Assembly (NCBI GenBank): GCA_964498835.1
Contig: CAZCIX010000001.1
Coordinates: forward strand, 1-64,000
DNA length: 64,000 nucleotides
Direction of reading: 5' to 3'
DNA from: JAGKXB01 sp964498835
Lineage (GTDB): Bacteria; Pseudomonadota; Gammaproteobacteria; Burkholderiales; Burkholderiaceae_D
Each line of letters starts with the position of its first letter. The stretch's first letter is position 1. Positions 35,510 through 44,398 of the stretch are shown here, piece by piece. The notes under the pieces are model-generated. The model made no database searches and was not told the DNA's origin. It worked only from the letters and a program-made list of their open reading frames with translations. The position numbers and the translations under genes were made by a program.

Positions 35510-36556
35510 ATGAAATATTTTAGGATGTCATTTGTTATTACTTTCCTTTGCCTTGGTTTGGCCACTTGGTGGGGATATACCCAGGGTGGTGTGACTGGCG
35601 CATTACAGGCTATGGGTGTTGCTATGATTCTTAGCATTATGGAAGTGTCATTGTCCTTTGATAATGCGGTTGTGAATGCTGCTGTGTTGAAAACGTGGGA
35701 TGAGTTTTGGCGCAACTTGTTTTTGACGGTGGGGATTTTGCTTGCTGTGTTTGGCATGCGTTTGTTGTTTCCCTTGTTGATCGTTGCCCAAGCGGCTGAT
35801 TTGGGTTTAGGAGAAGTTTGGCATTTGGCCTTGAACAACCCTGCTGCTTACTCTCAACATTTGACTGATCATCATGCTGAAGTAGCCGCATTTGGGGGCA
35901 TTTTCCTGTTGCTCGTGTTTTTCAATTTCTTATTTAATGATGAAAAACATTTACATTGGTTGGGTTATGTTGAGAGGAAAATAGGATCTCTGGGAAAAAT
36001 GGCCTCGATTTCTGTTTTTCTTGCGCTGGGCGTATTAATCGCTAGTTTGAGTATGGTTGACGAAAGTAAAAAACTGATCGTACTAGTCGCCGGAATATGG
36101 GGAATTTTGACCTACGTAGGAGTGGATATCATTGGTTCTTTGCTGGAGAAAAATGACAATGATCCTAATGCCAATGTTGGTGAGTTGGTCAAACGTGGTG
36201 GAATCGGTGGTTTTCTCTATCTTGAAGTATTGGATGCATCGTTCTCATTCGATGGTGTGATCGGCGCTTTTGCGATTACTAATGATGTGGTCATCATCAT
36301 GTTGGGCTTGGGAATCGGCGCGATGTTTGTACGTTCTATCACCGTTTACCTAGTACATCAGGAAACATTGGATAAGTTTGTATACCTGGAACATGGCGCG
36401 CATTATGCGATTGGTGTGCTGGCATTCATCATGTTGGCAAGTATGAAATACCACGTGCCTGAATTGTTCACCGGATTAATCGGCGTTGCTCTCATCCTGG
36501 CGTCATTGTGGTCGTCTATCACGCATCGTCGTAAAGCGGAATTGAATAATCATTAA
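35510..36556 (+). CDS. DUF475/TerC-like integral membrane protein
   Basis: 348 residues, with about nine hydrophobic segments. Acidic residues lie in membrane helices in the repeated motif MEVSLSFDNAVVNAAVL near residue 45 and LEVLDASFSFDGVIGAFAIT near residue 240, the signature of DUF475 and the wider TerC/metal transporter fold. Related TerC proteins export manganese or take part in tellurite resistance; the role here is inferred only. GGAAA precedes the ATG. Nothing recognisable as a riboswitch was seen in the 200 bases upstream. Confidence 0.85.
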   Translation: MKYFRMSFVITFLCLGLATWWGYTQGGVTGALQAMGVAMILSIMEVSLSFDNAVVNAAVLKTWDEFWRNLFLTVGILLAVFGMRLLFPLLIVAQAADLGLGEVWHLALNNPAAYSQHLTDHHAEVAAFGGIFLLLVFFNFLFNDEKHLHWLGYVERKIGSLGKMASISVFLALGVLIASLSMVDESKKLIVLVAGIWGILTYVGVDIIGSLLEKNDNDPNANVGELVKRGGIGGFLYLEVLDASFSFDGVIGAFAITNDVVIIMLGLGIGAMFVRSITVYLVHQETLDKFVYLEHGAHYAIGVLAFIMLASMKYHVPELFTGLIGVALILASLWSSITHRRKAELNNH

Positions 36557-36589
36557 GCAATAAATTTTTCAGTATCGGTACAATTTGGT

Positions 36590-37057
36590 ATGCATACTTC
36601 ACCTTATCAACGCCCTCCTACGCTCTACCGCTACGCTGAACGTCAGTGGTTAGAGCGCGCTCTTTTGTTGGGCGAGTTCCGCTTGCGTCCAGTTGCGAGT
36701 ACTGGTTGCTTAGTCGTTAGTTTCTCTAAAAACTGGGATCCGCAGTTGTTCACCGTTTTTTCTGGTGCGGATTCTTGCCTAGTCATTCACGATACCGAAG
36801 CATTTGGTGAGCGTTTGCATCATGCGGTGCAGAAAGTGTTGCCTAGTTGGATGGGCATTGATGGCGCGGTTGAATATGGCGCACGTAGTCCATTGGGTGC
36901 TGCCTTTTCCAAATCAAAAGGCGATGCAGTAGAGCAAGAATGGCAGTTTGCCTGGCGGTCGACACAGGCCATGACGCGTTTACACCCCATCACCATTACA
37001 TTGGGCAATATAGAAAATTATGCCCAATTGCGTGGTAAAGGTGAGCATTTCATTTAA
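36590..37057 (+). CDS. Conserved protein of unknown function
   Basis: 155 residues, soluble, no signal peptide. Contains WLERALLLGEFRLRP, CLVVSFSKNWDPQLF and a C-terminal EQEWQFAWR followed by HPITITLGNIENYAQL. No family recognised. 33 bases after the DUF475 gene, so probably co-transcribed. Its TAA lies within the four bases that overlap the end of the converging msrA. Confidence 0.75.
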   Translation: MHTSPYQRPPTLYRYAERQWLERALLLGEFRLRPVASTGCLVVSFSKNWDPQLFTVFSGADSCLVIHDTEAFGERLHHAVQKVLPSWMGIDGAVEYGARSPLGAAFSKSKGDAVEQEWQFAWRSTQAMTRLHPITITLGNIENYAQLRGKGEHFI

Positions 37058-37686
37058 TGATATAAAGTCGGAAATTGCTTGCGTAATTGCTCTATCTTAG
37101 GTTGATCGTGGATCACGATGTAGGGTTGATTAGGATGGAGCGCCAAATAATTTTGGTGATATTTCTCGGCGCTATAGAACTGTTCAAGCGGCACAATTTG
37201 CGTGACGATGGAAGCGCTAAAAGCGTTGGTGGTGTTGAGTTTTTGCACCATGTTTTTTGCCATGGTTTGTTGCTCTGGCGTAGTGTAAAAAATCGCAGAG
37301 CGATATTGGCTGCCAACATCTGGGCCCTGGCGGTTGTATTGCGTCGGATCGTGCGCCACCTTGAAAAATACCTGCAGTAATTGATCATAGGAAACCTGTG
37401 CCGGATTAAAGCGTATGCGTACGGATTCGGCATGGCCTGTGTTGCCGCTGCTCACTTGGTCATAATGCGCCGTTGATGCGCTGCCTCCGGCATAGCCTGA
37501 TACGACTTCAGAGACGCCTTTGACGTGCTTAAACACGGCATCTACGCCCCAGAAACACCCACCTGCAAAGACGGCAGTTTGCTCCTTGGGCGTTGTTGCG
37601 CTTGCGCTTGATAGTATGCCTATGCTGAGTAAGAAGAAAATGCTTTGGGCGAATTTCAATATAGGGCGCAATATGCTGGTCAACAT
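37054..37686 (-). CDS. msrA: Exported peptide methionine sulfoxide reductase MsrA
   Basis: Reduces methionine-S-sulfoxide in proteins. The 210-residue product has a Sec-type signal (about residues 1-30, ending SSASA) and the catalytic motif GGCFWG with Cys44. Other marks: GYAGG, NYEQVSSGNTGHAE-type segment, HDPTQYNRQGPDVGSQYRSAIFY (long motif, residues about 120-142). No other Cys is present in the mature protein, so no internal resolving Cys. ATG 37686 with GAGG upstream is preferred to 37734, which would lie inside dipZ. Last gene of msrB-dipZ-msrA. Confidence 0.93.
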   Translation of the reverse strand: MLTSILRPILKFAQSIFFLLSIGILSSASATTPKEQTAVFAGGCFWGVDAVFKHVKGVSEVVSGYAGGSASTAHYDQVSSGNTGHAESVRIRFNPAQVSYDQLLQVFFKVAHDPTQYNRQGPDVGSQYRSAIFYTTPEQQTMAKNMVQKLNTTNAFSASIVTQIVPLEQFYSAEKYHQNYLALHPNQPYIVIHDQPKIEQLRKQFPTLYH

Positions 37687-37714
37687 AATAATTTCCTCAT
37701 TAAAGTCTTGATGA

Positions 37715-39463
37715 TTAACCGAAGGTAAAGGCAAATGCTTCTGCCCCTGGATCTAAAAATTCGATTTTAAAAAGATGGTGCTGGTTTTCGGTTCCAGTTT
37801 TAGTTTCGGTACTGGGGTTGGATTTTTGACGTACTAGTTGATATAAGCGTTGGTCTTTAATTTCACCATAACCCTGCGCATCAATATCTGTGCCGTGATG
37901 AGCGCTGGGTGGTTTGCCATCTAGCGTGACTTTAAAACGTATCGGTTTGCTGTTATCGGAACCCAAAACCAAATGCAAATCACGTCCTTGAAAGCGATAA
38001 GCAATTGCGCCACCAGCGGATTGTAAAGTGGCCGATTCATTAGAAATTTTCCAATTCCCCTGCAAGGCCCAATGATGTAGCGCTAGCGTAGTTGGGGCAC
38101 TATATTTTGCTGATGCATCTTGTTGCACGGCTTCAGGTGAGGCCAGGTTTTTCTGCCGTGCGTAGCCCAAATACGTTTCTGGTGATTGTTGTTGTCTTCT
38201 TGTTGATGTTGCCGCAGTCGTCCCCGCCCCTTTAACGTTCACCAATTCATTGTTAAACGTCAAATCCTGATGCGCTTCTTTGAGCAGGCTTTGTATCATT
38301 TGCTCGGTTTCTTGATATGCACCTTCGCCAAAATGCTGGTGACGGATACGTCCTTGCGCATCGATTAAATAATGCGCTGGCCAGTAGCGATTTTGGTAAG
38401 CCTTCCAGATCGCATATTGGTTATCGATCGCTATCGGATAACGAATGCCGAGATCACGCGTGGCTTGTTCGACATTGCGTATTTCTTTTTCAAAAGCAAA
38501 TTCTGGTGTATGCACGCCGATGATGACTAAACCTTGGCTGCGATATTTTTCATCCCACGCCTTTAAGTAAGGCAAGGTACGTAGGCAGTTGATGCAGGAA
38601 TAGGTCCAGAAATCCACCAGTACCACTTTGCCATGCAAGGATGTATTACTTAGCGGTGGTGAATTGATCCAATGATTCGCTTCTGGTAAAGCGGGTGCCT
38701 GGCGCGCAGCAGAAACAGCATGAGCAGCGGGTTGAATGAAGGACTGATTTGCACCTTCAATCAATTTTTGTTCGATCTTGGCAGTGTTCCAGAAAGAAAA
38801 TTGCGCTAGAAAACGGGTATCCCAACCTAGTGCAATCGCTACTACACCAACGACTACGGCGATTCCCAAAATGCGGCGTAGCCATTCTTCTGCACCCAAA
38901 TTACGTTTCATCAGGGTGTACACACGTTTGCCGGCTAGCAGCGCCATACTCAAGGAGGTTGCGGCACCGGCAGCAAATGTCAGCAACAATAAAGCGCTAT
39001 ACAGATTGGCGCCCTGCAAGGCCGCACCAGCTAGTACTAACCCCAGGATAGGGCCGGCACATGGCGCCCATAAAAAACCAACCGCCACGCCTAGCAGCAA
39101 AGAGCTTTTAACATTATTTTGCTGATCGGCATCCGCACGTTGTTGCAAGCGTTCGCCCAAAGCTACCAAGGGGCGCATCAAGCGATTCGATACAACAGGG
39201 AAAATCAATGCGATGCCAAATAGCAATAACAGCACCATGGCGGCATAACGGCCATATTGATTGACTTGCACCAACCAAGCACCACCGACTGCGGCAAAGC
39301 TCGCTAGCAAAGTGAATGTCAATGCCATCCCCACTAAGATGGGTAAACCGCTGCTTTTAAAAGATTGCTCTGAGCGGGCAAAGATAAAGGGCAACACTGG
39401 TAGCACGCATGGGCTAAAAATGGTGAGAATGCCGCCGATATAAGCGAGTAAAAAAATCAGCAT
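37715..39463 (-). CDS. dipZ: DipZ-like CcdA-thioredoxin fusion protein
   Basis: Membrane-bound reductant conduit of 582 residues. Domain 1 (about 1-215) is a CcdA/DsbD-type membrane domain with redox Cys19 (FSPCVLP) and Cys135 (WAPCAGP). Domain 2 (about 265-400) is a periplasmic thioredoxin-like fold with C290-I-N-C293 in DFWTYSCINCLRTLPYL. Domain 3 (about 430-582) is beta-rich and resembles the carbohydrate-binding-like C-terminal domain of mycobacterial DipZ. It would move electrons from cytoplasmic thioredoxin to the periplasm, here presumably to the MsrA and MsrB encoded on either side. Confidence 0.92.
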   Translation of the reverse strand: MLIFLLAYIGGILTIFSPCVLPVLPFIFARSEQSFKSSGLPILVGMALTFTLLASFAAVGGAWLVQVNQYGRYAAMVLLLLFGIALIFPVVSNRLMRPLVALGERLQQRADADQQNNVKSSLLLGVAVGFLWAPCAGPILGLVLAGAALQGANLYSALLLLTFAAGAATSLSMALLAGKRVYTLMKRNLGAEEWLRRILGIAVVVGVVAIALGWDTRFLAQFSFWNTAKIEQKLIEGANQSFIQPAAHAVSAARQAPALPEANHWINSPPLSNTSLHGKVVLVDFWTYSCINCLRTLPYLKAWDEKYRSQGLVIIGVHTPEFAFEKEIRNVEQATRDLGIRYPIAIDNQYAIWKAYQNRYWPAHYLIDAQGRIRHQHFGEGAYQETEQMIQSLLKEAHQDLTFNNELVNVKGAGTTAATSTRRQQQSPETYLGYARQKNLASPEAVQQDASAKYSAPTTLALHHWALQGNWKISNESATLQSAGGAIAYRFQGRDLHLVLGSDNSKPIRFKVTLDGKPPSAHHGTDIDAQGYGEIKDQRLYQLVRQKSNPSTETKTGTENQHHLFKIEFLDPGAEAFAFTFG

Positions 39464-39476
39464 GATGATGACCCCC

Positions 39477-40043
39477 TTATTTGCTTTTAGGGATAAAGCG
39501 CAATGCGACGGTATTCATGCAATAGCGCAATCCAGTGGGTCTGGGGCCGTCTTCAAACACATGCCCCAGATGGGCATCGCACAAGGCACACTGTACTTCT
39601 GTGCGTACCATACCAAATAAGTGATCGGAAAGAGTGTGTACATTGTCGGCGGCGATCGGCTGCCAAAAGCTGGGCCAGCCGGTGCCGGAGTCGTATTTGG
39701 TATTGGCGTTGAATAACGCGTTATCGCAACACACGCAGCGATATAAACCGGCGTCATGCCTGTCGTAGCCAGGTTGAGAAAAGGCGCGTTCGGTACCTTG
39801 TTGGCGTGTTACCTGATAAGCGAGGGCTGAAAGTTGCTGCTTCCACTCGTTGTCTGTTTTCTTAACTTTGGGTATGGTGACGCGCCCTAGTGCTTTGCCA
39901 TCATTGGAAAAACGTGTGATGCTGACTTGATCCTGATTGGATGTTGTCGTTGAGTTGGCATTGTTACTATAGCCCAAGGTTGCTAATGCACTGATCGCAC
40001 CTACTCTATGGGATAGTGTGAACAGAAATTGTCTGCGTTGCAT
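39477..40043 (-). CDS. msrB: Exported peptide methionine-R-sulfoxide reductase MsrB
   Basis: Reduces methionine-R-sulfoxide. 188 residues: N-terminal signal MQRRQFLFTL followed by a hydrophobic stretch, with RRxFL similar to a twin-arginine signal; then a long linker and the MsrB domain with zinc Cys in CVCC and CALC, GTGWPSFWQPI, GHVFEDGP and the catalytic Cys175 in RYCMNTVALRF. First gene of the unit and 13 bases upstream of dipZ. Tat export is plausible given tatABC in this genome, but Sec export cannot be excluded. Confidence 0.93.
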   Translation of the reverse strand: MQRRQFLFTLSHRVGAISALATLGYSNNANSTTTSNQDQVSITRFSNDGKALGRVTIPKVKKTDNEWKQQLSALAYQVTRQQGTERAFSQPGYDRHDAGLYRCVCCDNALFNANTKYDSGTGWPSFWQPIAADNVHTLSDHLFGMVRTEVQCALCDAHLGHVFEDGPRPTGLRYCMNTVALRFIPKSK

Positions 40044-40199
40044 GGAATTTTTCCTTCATAAAGAAACAAAAGCATATTTATTGACGTATTTACATATCGA
40101 CGTATCGACTTATTTTGTCTTGTTTGCTAGTTGCTAATGTATTCGTTGATGTTGGAAAAATAGTTACATAAGAGTGATGAACGACACTTGCGTACTTGT

Positions 40200-40993
40200 T
40201 TATTGTGAAGAAAAGCCGTGCGCTATTTTGGCATCCGCCAAAAGGTTGTCGATATTGCGACGAATTCGTTGGTGCTCTTCTGAGTTGATACTGCCAAACA
40301 GCAAAGCTGCTTCTGATGCATTGTGTAATTGATTAATGCTGGCATAAAAATTGTTGGGGTTGAAAGGGTGCTGATTTAATTGACGAGTACATTCGTGCAT
40401 GAGGGCGCTATAAGGTCTTGATGCATTCACCCTATACATAGGAGGCATTGGATTTTGAGGTGTGTTCATCCCGATAGGAGAATTCACTTGCGTGATAATT
40501 TGGTGTGAAGGTAAGACAGAGAAACGCTCAAGAATGGAATGAAGTCTAGGGTTTTGGTGCAAAACTTGCCATTGCTCTTCTGATTGGGNNNNNNNNNNNN
40601 NNNNNNNNNNNNNNNNNNNNNNNNNNNNNNNNNNNNNNNNNNNNNNNNNNNNNNNNNNNNNNNNNNNNNNNNNNNNNNNNNNNNNNNNATGGAATGAAGT
40701 CTAGGGTTTTGGTGCAAAACTTGCCATTGCTCTTCTGATTGGGTCGCCAGTACCTCCGCTTGCGTAGTGGCATCCAGAGCTGGGCGACTTTGTTCTAATG
40801 CTGATAAGACATGTTCATCCATCAAGTGCGCATTCCCACGCGCAATTTCTTCTATTGCGAATCGTTGTGCCGCCACATTCCCCTCATGAATTGCTGCAGC
40901 TAATGCAACAGGCGTCATTTGTTGTGGGTGATCGACGACATGATAAGTTCGACGCAGTGTAGTGCTAGTAGTGCCTGAAATGGATCCAAACAT
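40200..40993 (-). CDS. Protein of unknown function with a helical repeat-like unit (interrupted by assembly gap)
   Basis: The frame is interrupted by 100 N at 40589-40688. The 55 bases on each side of the N run (40534-40588 and 40689-40743) are identical, so the two contigs overlap and the gap is not real missing sequence. Removing 155 bases gives one uninterrupted frame of 212 codons. The merged protein has an N-terminal unit (TPVALAAAIHEGNVAAQ, then a Leu-rich helix) resembling the repeat in the protein at 1-387, then a Pro/Asn-rich middle and a helical C-terminus. No signal peptide. Effector-like function is only a guess. AT-rich flanks suggest accessory DNA. Confidence 0.7.
40589..40688. 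other. Assembly gap (100 N) flanked by a 55-base exact duplication
   Basis: Exactly 100 N, a placeholder length. Both flanks carry the same 55 bases (starting ATGGAATGAAGTC and ending TCTGATTGGG), as expected when contig ends sharing a k-mer were scaffolded without merging. Confidence 0.95.
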
Positions 40994-41188
40994 TGAATTT
41001 CTCTTTGTGTTATTTGATCTTATCGATGCTCTTGGTGCTCTTGATGTTTTTGGCAGAGAGTGAGCTATATCGAAACCTGACTTTAAATGAAATATTGTTT
41101 ATATTTCATTGTTTTTTAAATGTCAATATTTGTGTGTGCTCACGTGTTTTGGGTTTTGCCACAAAAGATAGATTTTGAAATACAAAAA

Positions 41189-41226
41189 CAAAAGGCAATT
41201 TGATAATTAAATCAAATTGCCTTTTT
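41189..41226 (-). terminator. Bidirectional terminator-like hairpin
   Basis: Stem AAGGCAATTTGA/TCAAATTGCCTT, 12 perfect pairs with an eight-base AT loop and T or A runs on both sides. It lies about 100 bases beyond the stop of the secreted protein gene at 41324-41767, in an otherwise featureless, AT-rich 330-base spacer (40994-41323). Confidence 0.75.
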
Positions 41227-41323
41227 CTTATAGCCCTTTTTGTATTTACATCAATTTTTATTAATCAAATAAAAAGATAGATGGGGTAACAAATTCATTT
41301 AAAAGATTTTGCCGATTGAAAAT

Positions 41324-41767
41324 TTACATTTTTTCATAGATTGTGGTTGTGGTGGTGATATTTTCGCTATTGGGTTTTTTGGTGACCTTGTATGGCTGTT
41401 TTGCGTCCATGTAGTCACACATATCTCCGTTGGTGTGATCGGTACTGGTGAAAGCTGCACCAACTTCTTCACACGTTTTTTTGTTTATCTCCGTCCATGT
41501 GAGTGATTTTGTTTCTTCTTTGCTATCAATCCCATCTTTCATTTTGCTTTTTGCTTCATTGCATTGTCTGGTATAGCTGCTATCTTTGGTGCGAGCTTCA
41601 TACAACATGCCGATTTTTCCAATAACTGCACCTGTTGAACTCTTCAAATCTGCAGTCCAACCGCATAAACGGGAACCGGATTGTGCAAAAGCGGTGTTTG
41701 GAGCAACCAGTGTTGCTGCTACCAAAGCGATAGCGGATGAGATTTGTACGATTGATGTTTTTTTCAT
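41324..41767 (-). CDS. Small secreted protein of unknown function
   Basis: 147 residues with a clear Sec signal (IALVAATLVAPNTAFA, cleavage before QSGS). The mature part has four Cys (RLCGW, RQCNE, KTCEE, DMCDY), an even number suited to two disulfides, and a Thr-rich tail (ITTTTTIYEKM). AGGAG lies ten bases before the ATG. No family recognised. Single gene with its own terminator downstream. Confidence 0.8.
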   Translation of the reverse strand: MKKTSIVQISSAIALVAATLVAPNTAFAQSGSRLCGWTADLKSSTGAVIGKIGMLYEARTKDSSYTRQCNEAKSKMKDGIDSKEETKSLTWTEINKKTCEEVGAAFTSTDHTNGDMCDYMDAKQPYKVTKKPNSENITTTTTIYEKM

Positions 41768-41879
41768 GGTTTTATGCTCCTAAAAATCAAAAATATTTAA
41801 GACATCTGCGATGTTGTTATATTTACAACAAAACTACTTTAACACAAAAAAACAATTGAGAAAATATTTTGACAAAAAA

Positions 41880-43487
41880 TTACAGCGGTAGCTTGTTATA
41901 TTTTTCAACAAATTGCCCAAAATCACCATTCTGCAAGCGCTCCAATTCTTCTTGTTCTACTAAAGATTGTTGCGCCATCGTGCCAAAGTTGGCTGTTTCT
42001 GCCGCGCTTAATGGGCGGGAGCGAAAATGGGCAGTGTGGATTTTACTTTGATGTAGCGCAAAATTGGAAAAAGAATTCTCATTCTCATTTAGGCCGGCTA
42101 ACACGCGTGCTGATGGCGTCAATTCCGGGTTGATGAGCTTTTGGCGTTGGGTAGACAAAGTTTGTGCATGGGCTTGATCGGCGTGTCCGGCATCTAGTAC
42201 TTCAGCGACTACATTAATGCGATTCAGCAATTCCAAACCCCAGTTTTGTAATGAAATACTGGCACCATCCCGTTGCAACATCAAACCAGGGCGGCGCCCT
42301 TCCCGTACGGCGCGTTTAAAGTTTTCCGTGTTTTCTTTTCCTTCTTGATCACTGGTCAATGGGCTGGCGTCGAAGGCGCAAAAATGTAGAAAGGCATCCA
42401 AAAAGCGCGCTGTTTCCAGGCTGATACCGCACGCCTCAAACGGATCAATATCCATGCAGCGCACCTCAATGTACTGCACCCCGCGCGTAGCCAGTGCATG
42501 GATGGGGCGTTCACAACGTTGAATGACGCGTTTAGGACGAATGGGCGAGTAATACTCGTTTTCAATTTGTAGAATATTGGTATTAAGTTGTTGCCATTCA
42601 TCTTCTGCCCCATCATCGCTATTTTTGCGCCGTGTTCCCATTTCAGCGTATGGGGGATAAGGTTGGCTGACTGCACTCGATAAACTTTGCAGATAAGCAG
42701 CAAGATTGTTGTAATGCGGTGTCAAGCCTGCCTGTGCAGGACTTTGATAGCCCAAATCGCTCATACGTAAACTGGTGGCGTAGGGCAAATACAGTGTATC
42801 TGTAGAAAATTGTTGGAGTTGATGTGGTTGATTGCGCAAAAAATTGGCGGATACTGCAGGCGAAGCACCAAATAACACCATCAATAACCAGCTATAACGG
42901 CGAAAATTGCGAATTAGCGCGATATAGCTTTCCGATTGAAAATCTTGCGATGATTCTGCCTTGCCTTCGATTTTCTGCAATACGCGCCACAAATCCTCAG
43001 AAAGAGAAAAGTTGTAATGAATACCAGCGATGCATTGCATGGTTTTGCCATAGCGCAATGCTAAGCCGCGCCGGTAGACGTGTTTCAGCATTCCTAAGTG
43101 AGACGTGCCATACCAGCCAATAGCAATGTCTTTTTCATCTGGTAAGACGCAGGGCATGGAATTGCTCCAAAAATATTCGTCTTCGCTTTGCAATATCGCA
43201 GCGCTAAAGCGATGTGAGGCGTCTAGTTGCTCAAGCGCAGTGGCGATATCGGGCCGGGCTGGGGTGATGAATTCCAGCAACGCTTCAGCATAATCGGTGG
43301 TGATTTGTGGATGGGTTAAGGCGGAACCCAGCGCCCGGGGATGTGGAGTGCGTGCCAGCTCACCTTGCGACGTCACGCGCAACGTTTCTCTTTCTATGCC
43401 GCGTAAACCTTGATGTAACAAGTCGGGTGCTTCATTGCTAATCAGTCTCAGACGATTGCGCAATAGGTTGTCATTTTTGTGATTCAT
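41880..43487 (-). CDS. gshA: Glutamate-cysteine ligase (gammaproteobacterial-type GshA)
   Basis: First step of glutathione synthesis: joins glutamate and cysteine using ATP. 535 residues, with the N-terminal GIERETLRV and TDYAEALLEFITP substrate region, EDEYFWSNSMPCVLP and the arginine-rich VQYIEVRCMDIDPFEACGI stretch. Length and motifs fit the E. coli GshA type. Its ATG overlaps the prmC stop by four bases (ATGA). gshB is not in the window. Confidence 0.95.
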   Translation of the reverse strand: MNHKNDNLLRNRLRLISNEAPDLLHQGLRGIERETLRVTSQGELARTPHPRALGSALTHPQITTDYAEALLEFITPARPDIATALEQLDASHRFSAAILQSEDEYFWSNSMPCVLPDEKDIAIGWYGTSHLGMLKHVYRRGLALRYGKTMQCIAGIHYNFSLSEDLWRVLQKIEGKAESSQDFQSESYIALIRNFRRYSWLLMVLFGASPAVSANFLRNQPHQLQQFSTDTLYLPYATSLRMSDLGYQSPAQAGLTPHYNNLAAYLQSLSSAVSQPYPPYAEMGTRRKNSDDGAEDEWQQLNTNILQIENEYYSPIRPKRVIQRCERPIHALATRGVQYIEVRCMDIDPFEACGISLETARFLDAFLHFCAFDASPLTSDQEGKENTENFKRAVREGRRPGLMLQRDGASISLQNWGLELLNRINVVAEVLDAGHADQAHAQTLSTQRQKLINPELTPSARVLAGLNENENSFSNFALHQSKIHTAHFRSRPLSAAETANFGTMAQQSLVEQEELERLQNGDFGQFVEKYNKLPL

Positions 43488-44398
43488 GATGCATTCCTTG
43501 CCTCTTCTGCTTTACTTTTTACACCGCCGCTGACACGTTCGATGCCAGCCAAATCGCGCCAGCTTTGAACGGTGTGGAAATTTTCCTGCTGTAACAAAGT
43601 ACGTACTGCCGCAGCTTGGTCATAGCCATGCTCCATCAATAATTGTCCATCGGTTTTGAGATAGTGCTGCGCGCCCTGACCAATGATGCGTAAGGCCGTT
43701 AACCCATCGGCGTGGTCCGTTAGCGCATGGCGGGGTTCAAAACGTAAATCACCCTGCGATAGGTGTACATCTTGCTCGGCAATGTATGGAGGATTGGCCA
43801 AAATGACATCAAATGTTTGATCAAATGATGGTTTGCTTAGCTTTAGTTGATCCAATGCGCTATACCAATCGCTTTGTAAAAAATGGATATGAACCTGATG
43901 GCGCATCGCATTACTCTGCGCAACCGCCAATGCTTGCGGGCTGATATCTAATGCCACCACGCGCACGTCGGGTCGGGTGTGGGCGATTGCAATAGCGATG
44001 GCACCAGAGCCGGTACCCATATCCAGCACGCTGCCGTTTTGGGGTAAATGTTGTAGCGCTAACTCGACCAGCAATTCAGTCTCTGGACGGGGGATCAACA
44101 CATCAGGCGTGACTTGTAAGGTTAGGCCGTAAAACTCTTTTTGCCCGGTGATGTAGGCAATTGGCTCACCGTTGATACGACGTTGTAGCAGCGTAGTGAG
44201 TCGTTGCGCCTCTTCCACGTTGAGAACACGTTCCGACTGCGTAATCAATTGGATGCGTGACAAAGCCAGCGCGTGGCATAGCAAAATACGGATTTCCAGC
44301 GCATCCAAGCCAATTGTTGGCTGCAAATCGCGGGTTAAGTGTTTTTGCAGCGCATCGACACAGATGCCAGCTGATACAGCGGGTAGCGAAATATGCAT
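43484..44398 (-). CDS. prmC: Peptide chain release factor N5-glutamine methyltransferase
   Basis: Methylates the Gln of the GGQ motif in release factors RF1 and RF2. 304 residues with an N-terminal helical domain, EPIAYITGQKEFYGL, the SAM motif VLDMGTGSGAIAIAIA and the catalytic NPPYI. The ATG 44398 overlaps the dsbB stop by one base (TAATG). Its substrate RF1 is encoded by prfA upstream; dsbB and a palindromic element separate the two genes, which are usually adjacent. Confidence 0.96.
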   Translation of the reverse strand: MHISLPAVSAGICVDALQKHLTRDLQPTIGLDALEIRILLCHALALSRIQLITQSERVLNVEEAQRLTTLLQRRINGEPIAYITGQKEFYGLTLQVTPDVLIPRPETELLVELALQHLPQNGSVLDMGTGSGAIAIAIAHTRPDVRVVALDISPQALAVAQSNAMRHQVHIHFLQSDWYSALDQLKLSKPSFDQTFDVILANPPYIAEQDVHLSQGDLRFEPRHALTDHADGLTALRIIGQGAQHYLKTDGQLLMEHGYDQAAAVRTLLQQENFHTVQSWRDLAGIERVSGGVKSKAEEARNAS

